Assembly: GCA_001873365.1 (NCBI GenBank)
Contig: MNYZ01000049.1
Coordinates: forward strand, 17,292-81,291
Direction of reading: 5' to 3'
Origin: Oscillatoriales cyanobacterium CG2_30_40_61
Lineage (GTDB): Bacteria; Cyanobacteriota; Cyanobacteriia; Cyanobacteriales; Microcoleaceae
DNA length: 64,000 nt
In this document: in pieces, positions 39,138 through 47,444 of the stretch
Layout of the letters: each line of letters starts with the position of its first letter
Position numbering within the stretch: position 1 is the stretch's first letter
Made by a program: the position numbers and the translations under genes
The notes under the pieces: model-generated
Told to the model about the DNA's origin: nothing
What the model saw: only the letters and a program-made list of their open reading frames with translations
Database searches by the model: none

Positions 39138-39671
39138 TTACTCTTTATATTCTACTTTTCTGGGTTCGCCTACTTCACTATTACCAAAGCTCCTAATCAT
39201 AATTTCTTTAAAAGCATCAGCACGTTCAATACTGATAAAAGATGCTATTTGTATCGCATTTTTACCATTCGTTATTCTAACCATTGGATAAGCATCTCCA
39301 CAAAATTTAGACCTCACAGCTTGTAAATTTATTTCACTGTATTCAATAAAAACTGGATAAAAACTAACTGGATAAGCAGAAGAATTTGTTGGTTTGGTAT
39401 CGCCACAGCTTGGTAGAGGAAATGCGACGTTATCAAAAGGATTAGAAGTTGTAAGAGACTGTGTAGAGTTAGATGGCGATCTTGTCACTGATGGAGAATT
39501 TGAGGAAGTAGAATTAGCAGAATTAATATTAACAGTGGATTTAGTAAAATTCTGTTGAATTGTATTCCAGGCAGCTTGACTGCCTAAAATTAGCACAGCA
39601 CCACCCACCATAACACCCATCAAAATGCCATAGATTTTCCAGAGTTTTTGTTTGTTTGTTTGGTCATTCAT
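39138..39671 (-). CDS. single-span membrane protein with SPOR-like C-terminus, 177 aa
   Basis: A short cytoplasmic N-terminus and one membrane helix (IYGILMGVMVGGAVLILGSQ, about 13-32), then a Ser/Thr/Asn-rich linker of ~50 residues, then a compact domain with two cysteines (C in LPSCGDT and C in SKFCGD) whose end IQIASFISIERADAFKEIM resembles a SPOR peptidoglycan-binding repeat (weak). The first ~45 residues are nearly identical to those of the neighbouring 202-aa protein. It is the last gene of the five-gene module. Confidence 0.7.
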   Translation of the reverse strand: MNDQTNKQKLWKIYGILMGVMVGGAVLILGSQAAWNTIQQNFTKSTVNINSANSTSSNSPSVTRSPSNSTQSLTTSNPFDNVAFPLPSCGDTKPTNSSAYPVSFYPVFIEYSEINLQAVRSKFCGDAYPMVRITNGKNAIQIASFISIERADAFKEIMIRSFGNSEVGEPRKVEYKE

Positions 39672-39699
39672 AGTTTTATTTGTATTTTTTTAAGGGACA

Positions 39700-40308
39700 T
39701 CATTGATTTTTTTCAGATCTTTCAGATATTTTCCAATTACCGTTTTCTTGCTTTAGTGTAAAACGATAAATACTGGAATCTGTCGTAGATTTGTTGAGAG
39801 TCTCATTGCTATAAAAATAAACTACCTGTTCAATAGAAACCTCAACTTCTGCTTTATTGTCAGTAGCAGAAAAGTAGCCTGTTCCTTGAACTGAGCGACG
39901 GCCGTAGTGATAGTAAGCGTTATTTTGCTGTAACCAGTCTATTGAACCACCTGGTTTCACAATATCATTATAGACAGTATCAGTGGTCAAGCTGGCAGCT
40001 AGTTGGCGATCAAAGGGAGGAGCAAAAATCTTTTCTTTCGCTTGCAGATAGCCCTCAATCAGATTAACAGCTTCTTCTTGAGTTAAAGTATTTGAAGCTG
40101 CTGGCTGAGGTGGTGGGGTAATATTACTAGGTGTAGATGTTAAAGATTCAGTGGCTGAACTAGAAGGGGTATTAGATTTAGCTAAATTCTGTTGAATTGT
40201 ATTCCAGGCAGCTTGACCGCCTAGAATCAGTACAGCACCGCCTACCATAAGACCCATTAAGATGCCGTAAATTTTCCATAGTTTAGTTTTTTCCTGTTGG
40301 TCATTCAT
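39700..40308 (-). CDS. single-span membrane protein with ARC6-like IMS (DUF4101) domain
   Basis: I start it at the ATG at 40308, seven nt after an aaggaaagg ribosome site, giving 202 aa. The N-terminal anchor (TKLWKIYGILMGLMVGGAVL) is nearly the same as in the next gene. After a Ser/Pro linker the C-terminal ~115 residues match the ARC6/Ftn2 intermembrane-space-like domain: LIEGYLQAKEKIFAPPFD, WLQQNNAYYHYGRRSV, AEVEVSIEQ and a final YRFTLKQENGNWKIS. Such domains occur in many cyanobacterial membrane proteins as interaction domains. Confidence 0.75.
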   Translation of the reverse strand: MNDQQEKTKLWKIYGILMGLMVGGAVLILGGQAAWNTIQQNLAKSNTPSSSATESLTSTPSNITPPPQPAASNTLTQEEAVNLIEGYLQAKEKIFAPPFDRQLAASLTTDTVYNDIVKPGGSIDWLQQNNAYYHYGRRSVQGTGYFSATDNKAEVEVSIEQVVYFYSNETLNKSTTDSSIYRFTLKQENGNWKISERSEKNQ

Positions 40309-40385
40309 TTGCCTTTCCTTAAAATTATAAAGACTTCTAATCATCAAATCAGGCTCATAGTTATATCTTTAAATTTTTCAAATAA

Positions 40386-41273
40386 CTATTCGGCTTTTTT
40401 CTTTTTTTTCTTTCGATCTGGAACCATTTGTGCATCTACCATGTCTGTAAAATTGGAGTTAATCCAGAATTCGTCTTCATTATCATTAGACTGCTTTTGA
40501 ACATCATTAGACAGCTTTTGAACGAAGGACAATGAAGAACCTTCAGGTGATTGGATAGTTGCTTTATTATTAAGGTCTAATAACAGCGTACAAACACCGC
40601 TAATTGTCATAAATGTAGCCACAGAACTTTTAGCGGTATTAATGACAGTTTTTCCAAATTCATCTATCAAGGTGTGAAATCTGTTTCCTAATTCCCTGAA
40701 AGCATCTCCTATTTTGGAAAAAATATTATCAGCTTTGCTCTGTGCATTTGAAATAGCAGCATCAATTTTCTTCAGAATTTCTTCTATTTTAGAATTAGCA
40801 TCCTCAAGATTCTCTTTCTCGTCATTTACAGCATCTTTGGACTCACTTAGGTCAACATCATCGCACTTTCGCTCTGTTTCTTCAAGTTCCGTCAAAGCGT
40901 CATCACGGTTTTTAATTTGTTCTGTAATTTCAGACTGTTTTTGTAGCATATCTTCTTTAATTGTTTCCAGCTTGCCTCTGGATTCATCAATCTCGCTTGC
41001 TTTTTGTTCCATTTTTTGGTTAATTTCCTGGTAAGCAATTTGCAAAGCATCTCCTTCGAGTTCACCGAGTTTCTCCGAGATGGATTCTAAGTTTTGATCA
41101 AGATTCTTAAGTTCTTCCGTCTTAGTTTCAATAATTTGTATCTGCTCATCAACCTCTTGATCGGCTTGCTCAATATCCTCAACTAAAACCTCCAGGCTGT
41201 TACTATCAGAAACATCTCCCTGATTTTTTCGCTTCGAGTCGGCTGCTTTTTTGGATTTTTTGAAGTCACTCAT
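40386..41273 (-). CDS. long coiled-coil protein with C-terminal hydrophobic segment, 295 aa
   Basis: Residues ~25-190 are a continuous acidic coiled coil (heptads in ETKTEELKNLDQNLESISEKL and on). It then turns into a hydrophobic or amphipathic helix (INTAKSSVATFMTISGVCTLLL, ~211-232), a short polar segment, and a lysine run DRKKKKKKAE at the end. No family recognised. It lies 5 bp after the ATPase stop on the same strand, so it is translated with it and is a likely structural partner. Confidence 0.7.
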   Translation of the reverse strand: MSDFKKSKKAADSKRKNQGDVSDSNSLEVLVEDIEQADQEVDEQIQIIETKTEELKNLDQNLESISEKLGELEGDALQIAYQEINQKMEQKASEIDESRGKLETIKEDMLQKQSEITEQIKNRDDALTELEETERKCDDVDLSESKDAVNDEKENLEDANSKIEEILKKIDAAISNAQSKADNIFSKIGDAFRELGNRFHTLIDEFGKTVINTAKSSVATFMTISGVCTLLLDLNNKATIQSPEGSSLSFVQKLSNDVQKQSNDNEDEFWINSNFTDMVDAQMVPDRKKKKKKAE

Positions 41274-41278
41274 GGCTA

Positions 41279-44011
41279 CTAATTACCTCCAGTTTTCCTA
41301 GATAAGATTTGAATTTCATACTCAAAGCGTTGCTTTTGCTCTTCTTTTTGTTTGATTTCTTTCTTAATACCCTCTTTAGCTACATCTGGTAGATTACTTT
41401 CTAACGGCTTCTTCAAACTGATGATATCATCATGCAACCGAGAAATCGCAGCCTGAAAAGTTAAAATTAACTGCTCTCTGTCAGGCTCCATAAACTCACA
41501 CATAGAAGCAATAACATCATCGTCTGTAAAAAATGTTTCTAGTTGTTCTCTGACTCCCGATTTATTCTTGAAATTCTCTGTCGCTACCCGACGAGCGGTA
41601 TCCCAACCAGGGACATAATAGAAAGCTTCACCAGGTGAAAAAATACCTGATAACTGTGCTTCACCTTCGGTTAAACACATTGCCCTACCGAGATATTCTC
41701 TATCATCGGGAGAAGGTAAGCGGTGCATTAGCTTTAAATTTGTAGCATCTACAATCGATTGTGCCAAAGCTGCTGGCGATTGATCGACGACAATTACTCC
41801 TTCTCCTGCTGCACGCATTTCACGCATGATTTGAGCAAACTTATCAACCACTTGAGATTTTGAATTAGCCTCATCTCCAGAAGTTTGGACTTTTCCGAGC
41901 ATATTATGGGCTTCTTCAACTAAAATTACATGGCGTAAATCTAAATCTGTTGCTCTTTCACCCGTGCGTTGTGGCTGAAACTGTCCAATTCTGACAGTAC
42001 GGATATACTCGAAAACAAAAACTAGCATGAACAGAGAAAATAAAGATTGTTCTTCTTTATTTAACCCACCGAGTTCAAAAATCACGGGTTTGCTAAGAAG
42101 TTTCGCAAATGGCAGGGGCCTGTTTGCTTGAAGCATTGAACCCTCCCCTCTTTTTGAAACGAGCCGATACAATCTGGCTTTGAGCGCTCCTTTAATGCGA
42201 TCGCCTACTTCTTGATCGCTTCCATAATTCTTTTGAGCTAAATCAAGAACTTTGTTATACAGTTCTTGCATTGTAGGAATTTCTAAGGATTTCCCCTCTT
42301 GATCAACATCTCCGCCCCTGCTGTGAGCTAATTGCCACCCCTTCCTTTCATAATAGTAATCAATGGCTTCTTGAATAAAAGACGGTAGCGGATTTTCTAG
42401 TGGCAAGGCTCCCATGAAGCAGTCAAATATCCTCGAAATATGCTCCTGTAGTGCAATTCCAGGCATCACATCAAAGGGGTTAAAGCGAAAAGGAGTAATT
42501 AATTCTTGACCTGGGGTAAAAATGAGCAAATCATCTTTAAATTCAGGCAGTCGCTTTAGATAACGATATTCTGGTGTCACCTTGGGATCAAATACCATAA
42601 AAGGTATTCTATGCTTTTCCCATAACTGAGTCAAAATGTTAAAAGTTGTCGTTGTTTTACCACTACCTGAACCCCCGACGACAAGCAGATGAGTTTTTAG
42701 CTGCTCAATATCAAATTCACAAACCTGATTAGTTTTAACATTGCGGCAGTAGCTACCGATAGTAATTGTTTTATGTTTTGTATCCTTGGATGTTTCAGAA
42801 ACAAAAGCTGAACCTGTATCGTACTCCACACCTGCACAAGACTGATTGATGGGAATGGGCAAACGAAAAAATGCTGCCGCTTCATCCAAATCTACCAAGC
42901 GATGCAATCTTTTGAGCATTCCTGGCCCACCTGGAAATCCAGGCAATATTTTCCCTGATGTATCCCATATTCCAGGCGTACAACTTTGCTCGTTTATATT
43001 AACTTGCAAGGCTGTTTGTACTGCATATTGGCTATCAATAATTTGTACAACTCGCGGATTAATTGTATTTGCTGTACAGGTTGCAGCTAACTGATTAGCA
43101 ACGCTTTGACAAGCATCGCCATCAGGCGAGAAAACCCGGAAACTGTAGAGAAAAACTATCCCTGAATAATACCTTTTCTTGATATCTTCATAAACTGACT
43201 TGGCTCTTTGGGTATTGCTGTCAGGATCTATCTCTTCTTCACGGATACCCTTACTGATTTGATTTAGTGCCTCTAAGTATCGAGATATGATTTTTTTCTC
43301 ATAGCCTTCAACCCTGGTCGGCACTAAGGTTAAATCAATACAAACAGGTTCTTCATATCCTTGCAGTTGCTCAAAAAAGGCTACCATATTATTGGCCTTA
43401 TTAACTTGAACGCCACCTGGGGAATAAAAAAAGTTTTGACGTTGTTTATCGTCGGGGTCTAGCCATTGAAAGACTTCTTCTGACTTGATAATTTCATAAC
43501 AAGAAAGCTGTTGATTAAACTCAAGCCACGATGGTCGCCAGTCAAATTGATTTTTTGTATTCTCCTCAAATTGGTAGAGAGGCGACCTCAAGCTACTCTT
43601 AATATATTGCGCTTGCTTTTGTTGAAGAATATCTGCTATTTTTTGACTGCTATTGCTTGCCACCCGTGCGAGGAAATATACGTCTGTCGATTTAGATCCT
43701 TGTGGTGCTGGATGATAAACAATTCTCAGACTATACCCGCAAGAAGCGTTAGCACTGGGATCATCAAATTGGGTATAGCTGAAATAAGCTAAACTTTTGA
43801 GCAAACTTTTTTGCCACCCGGCAACAAAACCAACTCTTCCAGACGGATCTAAATGTTCCATAAGCTTAAATCGACCTGATGCAAAGTCAGAAACCCCTTT
43901 AAGCTTAAAGACATTTACAGCATGATAATTGTAAGTATCAACTTCTTGAGGCTGACCTGTTCCGGGTGAAGAACCTCTCCAGTATTTGATTCCAGATGTA
44001 GTAGTGATCAT
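41279..44011 (-). CDS. HerA/FtsK-like ATPase with large unknown N-terminal domain, 910 aa
   Basis: The C-terminal half is a HerA/VirB4-type (DUF87-like) AAA+ motor: Walker A VVGGSGSGKTTTT near residues 443-455, the motif MVFDPKVTPEYRYL, Walker B VILVEEAHNM near 695-704, and the downstream IVVDQSPAALAQSIVDATN region with LMHRLPSPDDREYLGRAM (in part). Residues 1-430 form a separate domain I do not recognise. HerA family members pump or process DNA or act in phage-defence complexes (e.g. HerA paired with SIR2 or DUF4297 nucleases), but no nuclease is encoded beside this one. Confidence 0.85.
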   Translation of the reverse strand: MITTTSGIKYWRGSSPGTGQPQEVDTYNYHAVNVFKLKGVSDFASGRFKLMEHLDPSGRVGFVAGWQKSLLKSLAYFSYTQFDDPSANASCGYSLRIVYHPAPQGSKSTDVYFLARVASNSSQKIADILQQKQAQYIKSSLRSPLYQFEENTKNQFDWRPSWLEFNQQLSCYEIIKSEEVFQWLDPDDKQRQNFFYSPGGVQVNKANNMVAFFEQLQGYEEPVCIDLTLVPTRVEGYEKKIISRYLEALNQISKGIREEEIDPDSNTQRAKSVYEDIKKRYYSGIVFLYSFRVFSPDGDACQSVANQLAATCTANTINPRVVQIIDSQYAVQTALQVNINEQSCTPGIWDTSGKILPGFPGGPGMLKRLHRLVDLDEAAAFFRLPIPINQSCAGVEYDTGSAFVSETSKDTKHKTITIGSYCRNVKTNQVCEFDIEQLKTHLLVVGGSGSGKTTTTFNILTQLWEKHRIPFMVFDPKVTPEYRYLKRLPEFKDDLLIFTPGQELITPFRFNPFDVMPGIALQEHISRIFDCFMGALPLENPLPSFIQEAIDYYYERKGWQLAHSRGGDVDQEGKSLEIPTMQELYNKVLDLAQKNYGSDQEVGDRIKGALKARLYRLVSKRGEGSMLQANRPLPFAKLLSKPVIFELGGLNKEEQSLFSLFMLVFVFEYIRTVRIGQFQPQRTGERATDLDLRHVILVEEAHNMLGKVQTSGDEANSKSQVVDKFAQIMREMRAAGEGVIVVDQSPAALAQSIVDATNLKLMHRLPSPDDREYLGRAMCLTEGEAQLSGIFSPGEAFYYVPGWDTARRVATENFKNKSGVREQLETFFTDDDVIASMCEFMEPDREQLILTFQAAISRLHDDIISLKKPLESNLPDVAKEGIKKEIKQKEEQKQRFEYEIQILSRKTGGN

Positions 44012-44019
44012 GGTGTTTT

Positions 44020-44892
44020 TTACTGAAACTCATCAAGGATATTTTTCTTGCTTTTGGGGATAATCTCTTCGTTTTTAGTCTCATTGATAAATTCTTTAAC
44101 AACGGCACCTTTTTGAATCATATTTTCCCAGATAATTCTGTTAGTTAATTGATTCATTATTCTGTGAAAAACTCTCAAATCATCCCACTGAAAACTTCTT
44201 GATAGGCGATTGCGCTTCAGTTCTTCTTCTTCCAAATTAATTTTTTCTATTTGCCTGTTTCTTTCTACATCCTCCTCCTGATATCTAGCCAGTTGCGAAT
44301 CATACTTGATCTTCGCTTTAGCTACCTCAGAATTTGATTGGATGTAAATTCCTAATGTACCAATTACTCCAAGTATGGCAAGGACTTGTAAACCCCCATT
44401 CCCTGAAAAAAACAGACCAGTAGCGATAAGTCCCAAGACAACTAAAGCTGCATCTGGAATTAAAGGTTGAGTGTTAACTGCTTGAGGTCGTGTTGGTGCA
44501 GAAGGCAGTTCAGGAGGCTTTTCTGGCTGGACAATCATCATCATTTGGACAGCTGCCCAATTGGAATCGCCGAAGTAATCAATACCAGCAATAAACTGCA
44601 TATTGGTATAAATTGAGTTCCGAAGAGTTGCTGCTATCCTATCTCTTCTATCCTGATCAATTTTGAGATTGCCTCTGGCACCTTCTACAATCCAACCCGC
44701 TTTGGTACAAACAATATCGATGGGAACTTGTTGTGCTTCTAGTTCCTCTTCGAGAAGTTTATATAAGCTGCTGGTGTCAAATTTAATCCCGTTTGTTTCG
44801 ATGATATCAACAGACTCCCAAATAACCCAGGATTGTGTTAGAATCGCTGGTGTTGGGGGCTGTACTGTGGTTGTTTTACTAAGATCACTCAT
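44020..44892 (-). CDS. two-span membrane protein, 290 aa, first gene of the ATPase module
   Basis: The N-terminal ~150 residues are a soluble domain with no family match that I recognise. Two adjacent hydrophobic helices follow (ALVVLGLIATGLFFSG and LQVLAILGVIGTLGIYIQ, roughly 155-190), then a charged helical stretch (EEDVERNRQIEKINLEEEELK) and a C-terminal end rich in Ile/Lys/Asn. It lies 8 bp upstream of the ATPase gene. It could be the membrane anchor of the ATPase; no direct evidence. Confidence 0.72.
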   Translation of the reverse strand: MSDLSKTTTVQPPTPAILTQSWVIWESVDIIETNGIKFDTSSLYKLLEEELEAQQVPIDIVCTKAGWIVEGARGNLKIDQDRRDRIAATLRNSIYTNMQFIAGIDYFGDSNWAAVQMMMIVQPEKPPELPSAPTRPQAVNTQPLIPDAALVVLGLIATGLFFSGNGGLQVLAILGVIGTLGIYIQSNSEVAKAKIKYDSQLARYQEEDVERNRQIEKINLEEEELKRNRLSRSFQWDDLRVFHRIMNQLTNRIIWENMIQKGAVVKEFINETKNEEIIPKSKKNILDEFQ

Positions 44893-45268
44893 GGTCTAAC
44901 TCCTCTGGGTGCAGGAAAGAATTGACTCGAAAAACCTTCCGTTCCTTAGACTACAGCTAAATGCTCCGTTAGAAACCAGTAAATTTACTGGTTTTTAACA
45001 AGTATCTTTTAACTCAATAAAATCTTAAACTTCAGTAATTTACTTAGACTTTGATAATTTATTAACACATTGTAATAAGTACAGGACTTACGCAGCTACG
45101 CATAGGGTAGCTGCGTAAGTCCTGAGTGATTTATTTTTGATTGATAAAGTGAATATCGGGAACTTGGGACATATTCTCAGCTTATAAAGCTAATTTAGAC
45201 TTTTTTGGGCTTCAAATCTATTAAAATCCCATTATTCCCGATTCTCAGCTATAGATTAAGAATACTTC
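44893..45268. other. 376-bp intergenic region upstream of the ATPase module
   Basis: Holds the promoter of the five-gene module and a 17-bp perfect inverted repeat at 45082-45124. No ORF is supported. Confidence 0.5.
45082..45124. repeat. 17-bp perfect inverted repeat (caggacttacgcag type)
   Basis: Arms caggacttacgcagcta (45082-45098) and tagctgcgtaagtcctg (45108-45124) pair perfectly with a 9-nt loop. The caggacttacgca end is also common at ends of cyanobacterial insertion sequences, so this may be a MITE or IS-derived footprint. A related partial copy occurs near 38872. Confidence 0.8.
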
Positions 45269-45454
45269 CTAATTTTTAATCATGGTAGAACGCTGGGCAC
45301 GACAGGCTAGAAAATATTCAACTTCGGAGCTGGTTGTGACCCAGGTTTTTAAGTTTGCATTCCAGGTAAACTCAATGCGATGTCTAAGTCTTAATTGAGA
45401 GACCCGTTGATGAGAAACTCCTAACATTCGAGCTACATCAGATTGTCTTAACAT
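45269..45454 (-). CDS. small helix-turn-helix protein, 61 aa
   Basis: The sequence MLRQSDVARMLGVSHQRVSQLRLRHRIEF is a clear MerR/excisionase-type helix-turn-helix, followed by a WNANLKTWVTTSSEVEYF segment typical of the small excisionase-like DNA-binding domain, and then a short tail. It lies between the ATPase module and rsgA. It could be a regulator of a neighbouring element; no partner is evident. Confidence 0.65.
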   Translation of the reverse strand: MLRQSDVARMLGVSHQRVSQLRLRHRIEFTWNANLKTWVTTSSEVEYFLACRAQRSTMIKN

Positions 45455-45785
45455 GGAAATTTTTAACCAAAAATGGGGATATTGATTAACAGTAGGAAAT
45501 TATTTTATTAACACTACCGTTGATCTGATTTGGCTTGATTCTATCAGGGTTCTCTTAAAAAAAAAACAGTATTTATTCGGAAAAATAATTCGCTAAAATC
45601 GCACTTTTTCGTTAATTTGCGTAATTCTACTGATGTGATGGAGCAACAAAAAGTTATATAGCACTACACATTCCCCCTGTAGAGACGTTGCATGCAACGT
45701 CTCTACAGGGGGGGTTAGAAGGATAATCCGTAGCATCTATAAGATGATATAAAGATGAATCACCATGATTAAAATTTAATAAGCG
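45455..45785. other. 331-bp intergenic region with a 40-bp palindrome
   Basis: The stretch contains the perfect palindrome at 45673-45712 (separate entry), a run of nine or more adenines near 45558, and no ORF I can support. It separates the small HTH gene from rsgA. Confidence 0.5.
45673..45712. repeat. 40-bp gapless perfect palindrome
   Basis: Left half ccccctgtagagacgttgca and right half tgcaacgtctctacaggggg are exact complements with no loop. Its core agagacg/cgtctct matches the palindrome at 29484, so it belongs to a dispersed repeat family. As RNA it forms a 17-18-bp hairpin, and it may terminate rsgA transcription. Confidence 0.85.
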
Positions 45786-46925
45786 CTACTCATCATCCTT
45801 GAATTCTTCACATAAATCCTGTAAGGTTTGATGTTGAAAACGACGGGAAGAACGACGATATTTCTTACTAGCTAATTTAGGTTCTAATTGTTGTTTACCT
45901 CCTAATTTGGTTTTAGATTTAACATTAGTTTCTATATCCGGTTGTTGTTGAATGGTTTCTTGATAAGCGATCGCAGTTTCTAAAAACTCCAAATAAATCG
46001 GATAACGTTCCCAGTCACCCCGGACAATACAATTTGGTTCATCTCGATGGGAACAATCACTAAATTGACATTTTCCGGTACTTAAACGGCGTTTTGCTTC
46101 CGGGAAATAATCAATTAATTCTTCTGGATGACATTCTAATTCCGGTTGATTAAATCCCGGTGTATCGGCTAATAATCCCCCAGTTGGTAATTGAAATAAT
46201 TCCACATGGCGAGTGGTATGTCTTCCCCGTCCTAACTTTCCTGAAACCGTAGCGACTCTTATATTAAGACTCGGAATTAATTGATTAATTAAACTCGATT
46301 TTCCTACACCAGAAGGGCCAGAAATTACCGTAGTTTTATCTTTCAGTTGATGAAGCAAAGTATTTTCTTGAAAGGTATTTTCAGCTTGAAAAATAGATTT
46401 CTCAAGCACTCTACCCTCAGAATCAACCGTATATTCTAAACGACTATTAACACTAATAAATAAAGGATAATATCCACAATTTAATAAGCGATCGCGCCAA
46501 AATAATAAGGCATCGGACGACACTAAATCACACTTATTCAAACACAAACAGACTTCTAAACCCGTTGATTCAGCTTTAACTAAAAACCGACTTAAAGCTG
46601 TTATTTCTAACTCCGGTTCTGCGATCGCAAAAACCAATAAAATTTGATTAGCATTGGCAATGGGAGGACGACTCAATTCCGTAATTCGAGGAAACACCCG
46701 CGCGATCGCCCCCCGTTTTCCTGACCAGTCCGGTTCCTCCACAACCACCCGATCGCCCACCATCACCTGCTGACCCATCTTTTTTAAAAGAGAACGCCGG
46801 GTACATAACAATAGGGGTTCAGGTGCTAAAACCCGGTCAGATTCCAGTTGAACCTGATAGAAATTTGCTTGAACTGCGACGACAGTTCCCACCAGTGTTG
46901 TATTCAAGGGGTCATCACTGATCAT
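45786..46925 (-). CDS. rsgA: ribosome small-subunit-dependent GTPase RsgA
   Basis: RsgA is a circularly permuted GTPase that checks maturation of the 30S subunit. The order of motifs shows the permutation: G4 NKCD first, then G1 GPSGVGKSSL, then G3 DTPG. An OB-fold precedes the GTPase domain (~15-80), and a zinc site CxxxxCxHxxxxxC (CQFSDCSHRDEPNC) follows it. The ~60 C-terminal residues are basic and Gln-rich (KTKLGGKQQLEPKLASKKY) and longer than the E. coli protein. It overlaps the TusA-like gene by 11 nt. Confidence 0.93.
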   Translation of the reverse strand: MISDDPLNTTLVGTVVAVQANFYQVQLESDRVLAPEPLLLCTRRSLLKKMGQQVMVGDRVVVEEPDWSGKRGAIARVFPRITELSRPPIANANQILLVFAIAEPELEITALSRFLVKAESTGLEVCLCLNKCDLVSSDALLFWRDRLLNCGYYPLFISVNSRLEYTVDSEGRVLEKSIFQAENTFQENTLLHQLKDKTTVISGPSGVGKSSLINQLIPSLNIRVATVSGKLGRGRHTTRHVELFQLPTGGLLADTPGFNQPELECHPEELIDYFPEAKRRLSTGKCQFSDCSHRDEPNCIVRGDWERYPIYLEFLETAIAYQETIQQQPDIETNVKSKTKLGGKQQLEPKLASKKYRRSSRRFQHQTLQDLCEEFKDDE

Positions 46926-47184
46926 TGCACGGGTTTAGGAGTGAGGAACGAACCTGAACCGCAAAAAACTCTCCACAATCTTTGATTTGTTCGATCTGAT
47001 ATCCCGCCATGGTCAAACTATCGGGAACTTGTTCAATGGGTTCTCCCCCATCCAACCAAACTTCCAACAGCGAACCCGAGGTCATCTGTTCCAGGCGCAA
47101 TTTAGTCCGAACAAAATTCAAAGGACAAGGTGTCCCTCGCAAATCCAATTGATCATCCGGCGTTAAAGTATCGGTTTCTCTCAT
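46915..47184 (-). CDS. TusA/SirA-like sulfurtransferase family protein, 89 aa
   Basis: The small sulfur-carrier fold is indicated by LDLRGTPCPLNFVRTKLRLEQM, where Cys-20 of the CPxx motif would carry the persulfide, and by the acidic-hydrophobic pattern LEVWLDGGEPIEQVPDSL. TusA passes sulfur to thiouridine synthesis and other sulfur pathways; substrate not readable here. It starts upstream of rsgA and overlaps its first codons by 11 nt, so the two are coupled. Confidence 0.88.
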   Translation of the reverse strand: MRETDTLTPDDQLDLRGTPCPLNFVRTKLRLEQMTSGSLLEVWLDGGEPIEQVPDSLTMAGYQIEQIKDCGEFFAVQVRSSLLNPCNDQ

Positions 47185-47250
47185 AAAAATAAGATATCAA
47201 AACAATCAAAATCTGATTAAATTAGTGCTACAGATGGTAAGGGAACAGGG

Positions 47251-47299
47251 AATAGGTAATAGGTAATAGGTAATAGGCAATAGGCAATAGGCAATAGGC
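47251..47299. repeat. tandem heptamers aataggt/aataggc, seven copies
   Basis: Three copies of aataggt are followed by four of aataggc, all in phase, in the gap upstream of the TusA-like gene. A typical STRR of filamentous cyanobacteria. Confidence 0.85.
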
Positions 47300-47314
47300 A
47301 ATACAAAGAGTTTA

Positions 47315-47411
47315 CCTCCCGGTGCCTCCCGGTGCCTCCCGGTGCCTCCCGGTGCTCCCGGTGCCTCCCGGTGCTCCCGGTGCCTCCCGGTGCCTCCCGG
47401 TGCTCCCGGTG
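47315..47411. repeat. GC-rich tandem repeat of cctcccggtg, ten units
   Basis: Ten units, seven of cctcccggtg and three of the 9-nt form ctcccggtg, with no interruption. It lies 34 bp from the dnaJ stop codon and is far richer in GC than its surroundings. Likely variable in number between strains. Confidence 0.85.
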
Positions 47412-47444
47412 CTCCCCCTAGTCCCTCTCTCTGCCCCTGCTCCG

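Noticed and set aside
42846..43094. Plus-strand frames inside the 910-aa ATPase gene
   Set aside because: Antisense shadows inside a clear coding sequence.
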